Below are positions 53,461 to 63,471 of a stretch of DNA of 64,000 bases, one piece after another. Numbering within the stretch: the stretch's first letter is position 1; every line of letters starts with the position of its first letter. Where the stretch lies: positions 9,965,558 through 10,029,557 of the forward strand of contig CM070576.1 of NCBI GenBank assembly GCA_036346355.1. Direction: 5' to 3'. The notes under the pieces were generated by a model, which saw only the letters and a program-made list of their open reading frames with translations, made no database searches and was not told the DNA's origin. The stretch is from Rhipidocladum racemiflorum (lineage: Eukaryota > Streptophyta > Magnoliopsida > Poales > Poaceae). The position numbers were made by a program, and so were the translations under genes.

Positions 53461-54025
53461 CCGTGTCAAGATCTTCGTCGAGCTTGATGGCTGCGACGAG
53501 CGGAGTCTCCGAAGTTTTCTCCCCGGGTCAGGTTCTCCGCTTCGGAAGCCTGACCTTCATCTCCAACAGCCTCGCGAACTTTCCCTCTCAGAGGAGGCCG
53601 CGTGCCAGCACGACAAGGTCTCCGGTGAGCCATCGTCATGACTTCCGCGCAGATCGGGAGGTCCCCCTTTCTCGTGCTCTAAAGCACTGAGTAGGGGACT
53701 GAAGGCCCGGTCCCGCCAGGGAGTCGGACCCACGGGCGCCGAGACACGAATGGTGGGGGTCCTCATTGCCAAACCACTCGGCACCTCCGAGCGCCTGGAG
53801 CTATCCTCTTTAGGCTCGCCCAGCTCACTGGCCGAGTCAGAAGAGAGCCTGGAGAGTTGATGGAATTTCCGTAGAGTCTGCGTAATCGAGGGCTCGCGGA
53901 CGGATTCGCAGCAACGCCTCGACACATCGGCCGCCGCCGACTTGGAAGGTGGCCGAATAACGGAGCCGGACGCGCGGGCGCGTCCCCTACGGGACCGCGC
54001 CTGCGGCGTCAATGAAGACATTCTG

Positions 54026-57000
54026 TGTAACACCCCAAAATTTTGCTTTTCTTAAATTTATGTGTGATTTGGCACTTTGGTGAATTTTTGGAATTTTCTG
54101 GAATTTATTTGGATTTATTTGAAATTTATTTGAATTTATTCCATATTGAAATAATTAAAGAATTTAACTTTGCAAATAAAATTTTGTTGGAAATATTTTA
54201 TTTGAGTCCAAAATGCCCCAAAGTATTTTCCAGAATTTTTTTGGAATTTTTATGAGTATTTTGCTATTTTTCTTGAATTAAATGAATTACTGGAAATTAT
54301 TTTAAATATTAAATCGCTGGAAAATCGAACCAGGTCGGTTACTGTTCCTCCGACCGAGCCCGAGTCAGACTCGAGTCCGAGTCCGACTCGAGTCCGACCC
54401 GAGCCACGTGACTTGACCGAACCCCATTCGATCCGAACCGTTGGATCAGAATCCAACGGTCCAGATTGGACCGCACCGGTTGAGCTGAGTCCGGGCCGGA
54501 TCCGACCGCGCCCGCGCGATCGTGACCGTCGATCGTGCCACGTGGACGGCCGTGCGTCGTCGTCTCCGTCGAATCCGAGCCGGACTCCGCCGCCGCGTAG
54601 ATCTAGGGTTCCGCCTCGGGCACGAACGCCGAGGCTATTTAAAGCCCGAGTCACGCCCCGAGGTCGGTCCTGACTTTGCGCACCCATAGCCCCTACTCAC
54701 CAAGGCAGAGCCGCCGTCGTTTAGCCGCGATAGCTCGCCGTAGTTGCGCACCGCTCCGCCACGGTTTTTGCTTCATTCCGCCATCAACCACCGTCCCCAG
54801 CCGCCGTTGAGCCCGGATCTAGAACCCCCAGACCGAGACGCGCCCGTGGAGCCAACTCACCTCGTCGGAGTCCCTCGGAAACGCCGCGCGAGTCGCTGCC
54901 TCATCCCCTACCTAGCCTCGCTGCGCCATCGCCGGACCTCGCGAGCTCGGACAGCCGTCCGATCCCGATCGAACGGCAGCGGTGAGTCACGTGCTTCCAA
55001 ACCCGATTAGATCTGGACCGTTGGATCAAGATCCAACGGCCCACGATCACCACGTGCCGTAGCAGTATTTACGTAGGGTTAGATCTGGACCGTCCGATCT
55101 AGATCGAACGGCCCACGATCACCGTGTAGTTTTCAACGTGTTAACCCTGGATCTAATCGCGGCCGTTGATTTTCAAATCAACGGACACGATCGTGCCACG
55201 TGTCCGGGGAGCCGAGCCGCCGCGCCCACGCGGCAGTGTGGGTCATCGACACGCCGCCCACGTGTCGGTCACGCTTAGCCGCAACCGCACCGCGGACGCC
55301 AAGACGGGCCCACCTGTCGGGCCGCCACCCCACCATGCGGTGACGCCACCCATGACATCACCGGTGGGTCCCACCCGCCGCCACTGGTGAGCCTCGCCGA
55401 CGCCAAGAATGACGTCGCAGGGGACCCACCGGCGACATCGCGGAGCCGTGGGCCGAGTCCACGGTGGGACCGAGTCCACTGGGCCGAGTCCACGGTGGGC
55501 GAGCCAAACCATGGACCACGCCCATGAATCGTCCGACGCCACCGCCCAATCGAGGTCGACACGTGTCCTCGCTGACGCAATAATTAATTTCCGAAAAAGA
55601 AAATGATTTATTAATTCGAAATAATGATTTCAGATTTTGATTCAAACTTCAAACTCTTATAACTTTTGCGTTTCAACTCCGATTTGAGTGATTCAAATTT
55701 CTAAATTTGTATAAAATTGAGATCTACCTAATTATGAATTTTATTTAATTTTTGGACTAAAGTTTTTCTCTATAATATTATTTAATTAATTATTTAAACT
55801 TTAAATAATTATAACTTTTGCATTTTAACTCCGATTTGAACGATTCCAGTTTCTAAAAATTCATAAAATTTTGTTCTCTCTGTTTATGGATTTTATTTGG
55901 ATGTTTGAACACTTTTTGCCTATTGTTTTTTCGTGTATTGCTATTTGCACGCTTTACGAGTAGACGTTGAAGTGCCCGAAGGCTTCGAAAGAGAAGTGTT
56001 GACCCAGGAGCCAACTCAAGACCAAGAACAAGTACTTTTTGAAGGCAAGTTATGCTTTGACCATGTTGATCCTATTTCGAAACCTATTTTGATTTAACTT
56101 ATTGCATGCTAGTTCAATTAGAAAATACTTTATTTAAATATGGGAAATTAGATAAATGCCTAATTGCTGTATGACACCTTGATTACTTAAATATGTGCCA
56201 TGACCCCTTGTCACCCTAGTTGTGGATTATTAGTTGGACATTACTAAATTGCCAACATGGGTTTGTAGATCGTTGTAGTATATGGCTTAGACCTGCTACG
56301 TACTCATGACATAAATTTGGACAATCAAATATTAATATTGACTTAATGATATATTGAACCTATTTTGGAAAGGTATCATGTGTTGTTGATGGCACGTGGT
56401 GCATGGTAATCAACTGGGGTTTGATAAATAGCTTTTGACCGGGGCATGTGGCAAGAACGATCGAGTGAGCCAGTTGTGGCACCGGGAATGTTGTTTTGGT
56501 TCTTCGGGTAGTCTTGCCCTGGTCACCCTAAGGACTTCACCTTGCAAGCCTTTGAACTGAGTCAATCTTGCAACCACATGTCCAGAATGGGACGGACCTA
56601 GTTGATTAAGTTGCTAATAACGCACTGCGGACCTCAGAGGTCAACTACACCCTTTGTGTAAGTTGTATGGGGAGCGTCACGGGCTGTGGCCAGGTACCCA
56701 TCTAACGGTTGGTTGGCCTAAACTTCGCCTTAGCTAAGGGAAGGGTTAGTGTGCAACAACCGGGGAGGACCACTTGTATTGTTAGAAGTTTCCAAAAGAC
56801 TTTGTTACGGGAACTCGCCTTTGTGGTGTTTGACTGTATCTTGTGGGTAAAGTGCATAACCTCTGCAGAGTATAAAATCTATTCGAATAGCCGTGTCCGC
56901 AGTATTGGACATCGCTCGGGAATTACAGTCAAGGGTTAGACTTTCTTGAAAATAACTTGGACTTGATGGTTGGGTTGGATTAGTAATGATGTTGATAGAA

Positions 57001-57574
57001 ATGTGGATTAGGATGGGAAAGATGTTTACTAAACCTTTGAAAAGTTATTTATGCTTTACTTATTACTACTGCTTTCGAATCTACTTATGATACTTGCTAA
57101 ATGCTCTTACTGCAAAAATACCTTGAGCTATTCCTTTGTATCAAGCCGTGCATATAGAATATTAGCTTGCATTCTGTGCATGACTTGCTGAGTACCAAGT
57201 ACTCACCCTTGCCACAATACAACACCAGTTGAAGAGGAGACTACACCAGCTTTGGAGGAGGAGCTCCAAGAGGAACCGTCTACTTAGGGAGCGAGCCCAG
57301 TCAGTTGCCTGTGGTATACTGGATGGCGCCACGAAGTTATCTTATTTTTCCGCTGCTATTATTTCTCGCTTAATAAGTTTTGCCCTGCGTGGCGTATATT
57401 TGTAACTTGACCATAAGGTTGAGTAACCAGTTTGGCTATTTAATTAAAGTACTTTATTAGTATCGAGTGGTATGATTGTGATATTTACCGATGTTAAGAC
57501 TGTGTGCACTAGCGCGTTCCTGGACTAGTGCTGAATACACAGAGGGTCTGGGTTTGCAAATTCGGGTCCCGACA
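54026..57574 (+). repeat. 5' LTR of family B copy B3
   Basis: TGTAACACCCC ... GGGTCCCGACA, about 3.55 kb. It retains the TATTTAAA promoter at 54636 and the CCGTTGGATC/GATCCAACGG dyads. Long GC-rich ORFs inside are not genes. Confidence 0.9.
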
Positions 57575-57789
57575 GAGGTGGTATCAGAGCCATATTGACC
57601 GTAGGCTCAACCCTAGCTAGAAAGGTCGTAGAGAGGATAAAACCTATTTTCTAAAGCTAAAAGTTTGTTAAGACAAGAAATGACATCTCGACTTATCCCA
57701 TTTTTTCTTTTCTTGTCTCTTGCCGAATTTTTCCTTACCTTGTCACGAATTAAAAATTTCGAGTTCTTACGTGAGCACTCTTGTGACAG

Positions 57790-58124
57790 ATGGAGGGAGA
57801 GTTCAACTACGTCGATCTGGAGGTTGGTCACGCCGTAGAACTTTGGCGTATGCTACAGACTCTCGGAGATTTTGAGAAGCCACAATACCAAGTGGAAGTG
57901 ATCAGACAAGCAGGATTGATCAAGGCTTGTGACGTGAAGATTGTGGTACCTGCTAGGAAAAAGGGCCCAGGCAATCGCCCGATACACTGCACTGCCAGGA
58001 GGTCTACAATGCAGATGGGTATCCAAGAAGTGTCACGACGAGCGATGCGACACATTACCCGCATCTACGCCAGAGAATTGGAGAGCACGGTGTTCCGATA
58101 CCATCCGCGCAGCAATAACCTTCT
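57790..58124 (+). CDS. Family B pre-gag ORF, N-terminal part (interrupted)
   Basis: ATG at 57790 right after GTGACAG in the leader. About 111 codons before the copia LTR begins; the frame then runs on into foreign sequence to 58161. Visible features are EVGHAVELWRMLQTLGDFEKP, PQYQVEVIRQAG, a basic VPARKKGPGNRPIHCTARRS stretch, and ...RAMRHITRIYARELESTVFRYHP. The alternating strand-rich then helix-rich pattern recalls small nucleic-acid-binding folds, but I cannot name a family. B1 keeps only the C-terminal continuation (10253-10492). It is not gag: gag starts elsewhere with MVNTRG. Confidence 0.5.
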
Positions 58125-58279
58125 TGTGAAATCATGTGCTGAAAAATTGGCTTTGAACTGAAAAATTAACTTAGATTTGAATTTGCAAAATGTGTTTGTT
58201 CATGTGTTTTGACAATTGACAAGAAACAGTAAGTTTTGCCTTGGCGCCGGATCAATCCTAAAGAAAACAGTAAGTTTCC

Positions 58280-58660
58280 CATCTACGACGGACAAACTTT
58301 CTTGGTCCTTTGTAAACATGCTTTTTGACAACCTCTTTCTCCTATGTACAACGGACAAAGTTTTTGTGTCCGTCGTGAACATGTTTTTGAGCGCATGAGC
58401 CAAACCCTATTTTCCAAGAATCCAGTAAGTTTCGCATGTACGACGGACAAAGTTTTTGGGTCTGTCGTGAACGGCTTTTTGAGGATTGATTTCGCATGTA
58501 CAACGGACAAAGTTTTTGGGTCCGTTGTGAACGTGTTTTCACCGGAATGTTTTCTTCTTGGAACTGAGAGTTTCACATGTACGCCGGACAGAGATTTCTT
58601 ATCCGTCGTGAATAGACTTTTTCTAGGGTTTTTATTTCTTGTCCGTTGTGAACGTGTTTT
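58280..58660. repeat. Dispersed hairpin repeats in the copia LTR
   Basis: Five to six diverged units of the type ACAACGGACAAAGTTTTTG followed by TCCGTCGTGAAC, starting near 58285, 58348, 58439, 58500 and 58581. Each can form a stem from CRACGGAC with GTCCGTYG. Spacing is about 60-90 bp. Confidence 0.8.
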
Positions 58661-59003
58661 GCTCAGTTTGGATGTTTTGCAAGAATTGAAATGGTTTGAC
58701 CTTGAGATTATGAAATTTGTGATGATTTCATGATGTGTGTTTTGAAGTGGACTTTTTGCAATGCTCATGTGAGTAGTTGCATGGATTGATGTGAGTCAAG
58801 TCGTGGACTTGTGCTCGGAATTGTTTTGTGATTTGTTCATGTGCAGGTATTGCTCGAAGACGAATGTGGTCAATGACGGGACCGGAACTAGGTTCATGGA
58901 GGAACTAAGGTTCGGGACTAGGTTCAGGAGGAACTGAGGTCTTGGTGGTCAAGGATGTCATGCGGGACGTTCGGGCTAAGAGAATGGTGCACATGAAGAA
59001 TGG

Positions 59004-59133
59004 TTAGTCACGTGAGAATGGCAGGAGGTCATTCGCGTGCAAAGTGTTAGTCACGTGAGTATGGCAGGTGGCCATACGCGTGCAAAGTGTTAGTCACGTG
59101 AGTATGGAAGGGTTACCATACGCGTGCAAGAGT
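59004..59133. repeat. Three 43-bp tandem repeats with G-box core
   Basis: Units start at 59004, 59047 and 59090, each opening TTAGTCACGTGAG and containing ATACGCGTGCAA (ATTCGCGTGC in the first). CACGTG is the plant G-box, and ACGCGT-type cores are also bHLH/CAMTA-like sites. The array lies 95-220 bp upstream of the putative TATA, consistent with U3 enhancer repeats. Confidence 0.88.
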
Positions 59134-59225
59134 TGTACTCGGCCTTGTTGGGCCAAGTAGAGTTGTGTTGGATACGGATTCCTTCTAGGGAATAGGAATC
59201 GTATTCAACTCCTTGTGGGTTGGTG

Positions 59226-59235
59226 CTTTAAATAG
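59226..59235 (+). promoter_or_regulatory. Core promoter of the copia LTR
   Basis: CTTTAAATAG lies downstream of the G-box repeats and about 660 bp before the LTR end. It is the best TATA candidate in this LTR. Confidence 0.55.
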
Positions 59236-59895
59236 GTGGGGGTCTCTGTTGAAAGGCATCAAGTAGAGCTGAGCGCATCAAGCTTTGAGCTTGGTTTTAG
59301 GGTTTGTACTCTTTTGATGAGAGTATTTTAGACAAGAAATAAAGATCAATTCTTCCAAGATTTTTGCGTACAAAGAACCACGCCGCTACAAAGATTTTCT
59401 CGTTTTGGTTCTTGTTTGCATGCTTGTTCTAATTCTAGATTGGTTTTTGATCGTTGAGTTTTATCTTGATTTGATCCATCAAAAACCTCTCTAGGGTATT
59501 GATCTAGTGTTTCTCAAAGTCTAGTTGATCAATCTTTTGTCGTTCTTGTTTAATCTTGAAGTTTTGATTAGATTGATTCTCGTCAAGTTCTGGATCAGCA
59601 AGCTTGCGAAGCTCATAACTTTTGATCCGTAAGTCCGATCGAGCTGATTCTTTTTGGGTTCGATTCGTATTGGAATATAGTTTCTTGTGTCCAAATTTCA
59701 GATCGTTTTGACGGTTGGATCGCCGGGAATTCTCGTTTTACCAAACCTTTATCATTCTGTTTTTGTCGAAAACGAGGCAATTATTTGGTTTTGTTTTGGG
59801 GTGAACTTTTAATAGGTCAAGAATTTGGTTTTAGCTTCCGCACAATCATTCACCCCCCCTCTGATTGCTATATTCGTATACTTCGATCCTACAAG

Positions 59896-59907
59896 TGGTA
59901 TCAGAGC
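59896..59907 (+). other. Primer binding site (initiator tRNA-Met type) of copia
   Basis: TGGTATCAGAGC, followed by AAGG, starts 2 bp after the LTR end. It is the standard plant copia site. Confidence 0.93.
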
Positions 59908-59945
59908 AAGGTTTCTCTAATCTATCTTAACCGGTGATTAGATCA

Positions 59946-60907
59946 ATGGATCGTTATTCGACAAAACCATGTGTGTTCGATGGTGTTGATTTTCAGTTTT
60001 GGAAGGCCAAGATGGAGGCGTTCATCCAAGCACAGGGCTTCACAATTTGGGAGAAGGTCTACAAGCCATATGAAGTCCCTGCAAACGACACCGTCAACGA
60101 CACCAATCGCACACATGTTGAAGCAAATAGCAAGGCGCAACTTGATCATCCAAGGCTTGGGACGCAGCGACTTTGATCGTGTGGTTCATCTTCGATCCAA
60201 GATATGAGGTATGGAAATCTCTTTGTGATTACCATGAGGGTTCTAACATCACAAAGAGGTTCGCCAAGATATTTACAAAAAGAATACATGCGTTTGAGAT
60301 GAAACCTAGTGAATCTGTAGATGACTTCTTTGCACGCTTCAATAAAATTCTTAGCAATCTACGTGTTGTTGGAGTTAGCTACACCGATGCTGAAAATGCT
60401 CGACAATTGCTTAGTGCTTTGGACATGTCGGTGGGAGATGAAAGTAACATCTATACAAGAATCTACTACCATGAGCACACTCACATTAGATGTTCTTTAC
60501 TCTAAGTTGAAAACTCATGAGTTGGATGTTCTTGCCAGAAGGGTAACATTAAATCAATTGCTTTGATCTCTAACCCTAACATGTCAAATGCAAATTCTTC
60601 TTCTAGCTTTGCCTTGTCTTCCATGTCTTCTTTAATGTATGAGCAACTTGAAGAGTTTCTGAAGAAGATCTCTGCACTACTCTCTTCTCGCTTTAACAAA
60701 GCTTTGCACGTGAGAATGAGAAAGAGAGGTGGTCCTCCAAGATGCTATGAGTGTGGTGACCTCAACCATATTCGCACAAATTGTCCTAAGCTTGCAGGAA
60801 AAACATCAAAGGAGGAGAAGGACAACGATGTAAGGAATGAGAAGAAAAGGTTCTCGCCAAATGATAGGAAGAAGAAGAGCTTCATCAACCGCAAGGTGGT
60901 TCACTGA
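59946..60907 (+). pseudogene. gag: copia gag, frameshifted
   Basis: ATG 59946 (MDRYSTKPCVFDGVDFQFWK), the typical copia Gag start with an FxGxxFxxWK motif. After a frame change near 60150 the UBN2/retrotran_gag region continues (KRFAKIFTKRIHAFEMKPSE, FFARFNKILSNLRVVG). After another change the zinc knuckle CYECGDLNHIRTNC (near 60745-60785) appears, followed by a Lys-rich tail that ends at 60907. At least two frameshifts break it. Confidence 0.88.
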
Positions 60908-61079
60908 GTTCTTTCCGCTCTTGAACAAGTCAATTTGAGCGATGTGGACTCGGAGCAGCGAAGATGATGCAACTCCAAGCAAGCATGATTTGATAGGATT
61001 ATGTCTCATGGCAAGCAAGGATAGCTTCACCGAGGACGACCACGATAAATGACTTCAATGAGGTAGATCCTCTTATGAT

Positions 61080-62104
61080 GAATTAGCTATTGCTGTTGCT
61101 CGTCTTGGAAAATTGCTTGACAAACGTGATAAGAAAATTAAGAAACATGATTTCATTATTGAATCATTGAATGCTGAAATTGCTAGACTTAAGACTTTGA
61201 TTCCTAGTGATGATACTTGCAAATCATGTGACTTAATTTACAATGAGCTCACCTTGCTTAGGAAAGAACATGCTCTTTTGTTGCATCTAAATGAGAAAAT
61301 GAGAAACATGTTGTACATGCTAGCTGTTCCATCGATGATTTGCATAGTTCAACTTCTTGTTCTAAATGCTCAACTCTTGAATTAAAATTGAAAGATGCAA
61401 ATACTAGGGTTTCTCAATTAATCGATAATTTGCTTTCACATGAAATTCTCTCATGCTCAACTTGTCGCATAGCAAAAAGGAAAAGTAGATGTTCCTGCAA
61501 TAATTGTTTAACTCTTGCTAAGAAAGTTGATTACTTGCAAAATTCTTTGGAACGTTTCACTAATGGCAAGAAGAAGTTGAACATGATTTTGGATCAATCT
61601 AAGGTTAGCACAAACAAGAGAGGTTTAGGTTTTGATCCTTATGGCACATATGAAACTAAACCTCAGACCGTTGTTCGTGCTCCTTGCAAAATTGAGTTAT
61701 CTAATGAGCCTAAGAAAATTGCTTTTCAATCTGCTGGTTTTTTATCTTCTACTATGATGAATGCAAAATGTGCTTTTACTGTTAAAGCTAAACATCATGT
61801 CAAGTACACTTGCACTCATTGTGGTAGAGATGGACACTTAGTAGATTTTTGCTTTAGACTAGCCAAACAGCAAAAGAAGGAAAGAACTAAGGCTAGGTCA
61901 AATTTCAGCAAAGCACATTTTTATGCGCCTAGAGTGATGAAAACACCTTCTGTTCCTAGAAACATGGGAAAAGGCAAATCTGATTTTGTGCATAAAAATT
62001 ATCGTGTTGTACCTACTGTTGTGCGTCATGTGTCTCAGTACTGGATTCCCAAAAATCTCATTCCTAACCCCAGTACTGAGACCTCGACATGTTTTGCTAT
62101 GTAG
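61080..62104 (+). pseudogene. copia Gag-Pol linker with coiled coil and second zinc-knuckle-like motif
   Basis: LGKLLDKRDKKIKKHDFII...LNAEIARLKTLI (61110 region) has coiled-coil character. After a frame change come Cys-rich segments CSTCRIAKRKSRCSCNNC, and a CTHCGRDGHLVDFC knuckle near 61808-61850. This linker type occurs in long copia polyproteins. The frame then ends at an in-frame TAG (62102-62104), immediately before protease sequence in the same frame. Confidence 0.7.
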
Positions 62105-63443
62105 GCTTCTCGCGTAAGGAAGGAGAACATATGGCTAGTAGATTCCGGATGCTCACGCCACATGTCCGGTGATAAGAATTGGTTCTCCTCCTCACTGCAT
62201 CTCGTCTTTGAAAGTGTTACTTTTGGAGATGCTTCTTCCTCTTCTGTTGTGGCAAAAGGTACAATAAAGGTAAGTGACAAGTTTATGTTCAAAGATGTGG
62301 CTCTTGTTGAAAATTTGAAATATAACTTGCTTTCTGTCTCACAAATGCTTGATGAAGATCTTGAGATAAGCTTTAAGAAAAATGAATGCAAAGTGCTAGA
62401 TGCTTCAGGTGATCTTGTGTTCAAAATTTCTCGTTTTGGAAGAGTCTTTAAAGCTGATTTTGATGCATCACCTTCTTTTAAACATAGGTGTCTAATTGCC
62501 AATAGTTCTAAAGATTTATTCTTTTGGCATCGTAGGCTTGGTCATGTTGGTTTTGATCATCTTACTCGTGTAAGTGGTTTAGATCTCATACGTGGCTTGC
62601 CTAAGCTTAAGGGTGATAGCAATCTAGTCTGTTCTTCTTGTAGACATGGTAAGATGATTGCAGATTCACATCCACCTCTTACCATGGTGATGACAAACGC
62701 TCCAGGACAGCTTCTACATCTTGATACAGTTGGACCATCTCGAGTCCAATCCTTTGGAGGCAAATGGTATGTGCTTGTGATTGTTGATGATTTTTCTAGA
62801 TACTCTTGGGTATACTTTATGGCATCTAAGGATGAGGCTTTTAGTCATTTTAGAAGTCTTGTTCTTAGGCTTTCTATTGATCATCCAGGAGCTCTCAAAG
62901 CTATTAGAAGTGATAATGGAACTGAATTCAAAATGCTTCCTTTGATCTCTTTTGTGCTGAAAAAGGAATTGATCATCAATTTTCATCTCCTAGAGTGCCT
63001 CAACAAAATGGTGTAGTTGAAAGGAAAATAGAACGTTGGTTGATATGGCTAGAACCATGTTAGATGAACATCACACTCCTAGAAACTTTTGGGCTGAAGC
63101 GATTTCAACTGCATGTTATGTTTCAAACCGTGTGTTTTTGAGATCAAAATTGGGTAAGACTCCATATGAGCTTCGGTTTGGACACAGGCCTACTGTTTCT
63201 CACTTTAGGGTTTTTGGATGCAAATGCTTTGTCTTGAAATCTGGAAATCTTGATAAATTTGAAGCTAGATCAATGGATGGCTTTTTCCTTGGATATCCTG
63301 CTCATACTGTGGCTATCGTGTGCTTGTTTTGGAGACTAACAAAATTGTGGAAACTTGTGAAGTTACTTTTGATGAGGCTAGTCCAGGCACTAGTCCAAGT
63401 GATGCAGTCTGCATTTATACATTCAGGGGGAGAAAATCTTTGA
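62105..63443 (+). pseudogene. pol: copia pol: protease and integrase, frameshifted
   Basis: In frame after the TAG at 62102: protease DSGCSRHMSGDKNW (active-site DSG near 62140). Then the gag-pre-integrase zinc domain (FFWHRRLGHVGFDHL...CSSCRHGK) and the integrase core with LHLDTVGPS, WVYF and AIRSDNGTEF. The catalytic Glu region QQNGVVERK falls at a frameshift near 63000-63030. The frame then resumes as MARTMLDEHHTPRNFWAEA and GKTPYELRFGHRP...FRVFGCKCFVL. Further decay follows near 63310. Confidence 0.9.
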
Positions 63444-63471
63444 AGATAATGATGATGTTGAAGATGAGGTC

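Larger units (their letters stand above)
52840..54025 (+). mobile_element. Element C: 5' end of a Ty3/gypsy-type retrotransposon
   Basis: A 601-bp LTR (52840-53440, TGTGGGATGCC ... ATCGTCGACA), a primer site TTGGCGCGCCAGGTAGGGG (53442-53460), and about 565 bp of leader and gag-proximal sequence before the family B LTR interrupts at 54026. The primer site style is common among plant gypsy elements (Tat-like groups), but no pol is visible to confirm the lineage. The short plus-strand ORF starting MAATSGVSEVFSPGQVLRFG (about 53487-53690) could be the start of a leader or gag ORF. Confidence 0.8.
54026..58124 (+). mobile_element. Family B copy with 5' LTR and pre-gag ORF (B3)
   Basis: LTR 54026-57574, primer site TGGTATCAGAGCC (57579-57591), and leader with a pre-gag ORF from 57790. 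It is interrupted near 58125 by a copia element. Its LTR differs from B1 in many places (for example TTTTGCTTTTCTTAAATTT near the start), so it is a more distant family member. It inserted into element C after TTCTG (54021-54025, candidate TSD). Confidence 0.88.
58125..59893 (+). repeat. 5' LTR of the copia element
   Basis: About 1.77 kb, TGTGAAATC ... GATCCTACA. It contains a series of ACGACGGAC...GTCCGTCGT mini-hairpins (58280-58660), three 43-bp tandem units with CACGTG (59004-59133) and a TTTAAATA core promoter at 59228. The left border is inferred. Confidence 0.65.

Noticed and set aside
58283..58768. 161-codon minus-strand ORF with repeated KTLSVVHAK-like segments
   Set aside because: The apparent protein repeat comes from the DNA hairpin repeats of the copia LTR; it is antisense and has no start or promoter context.
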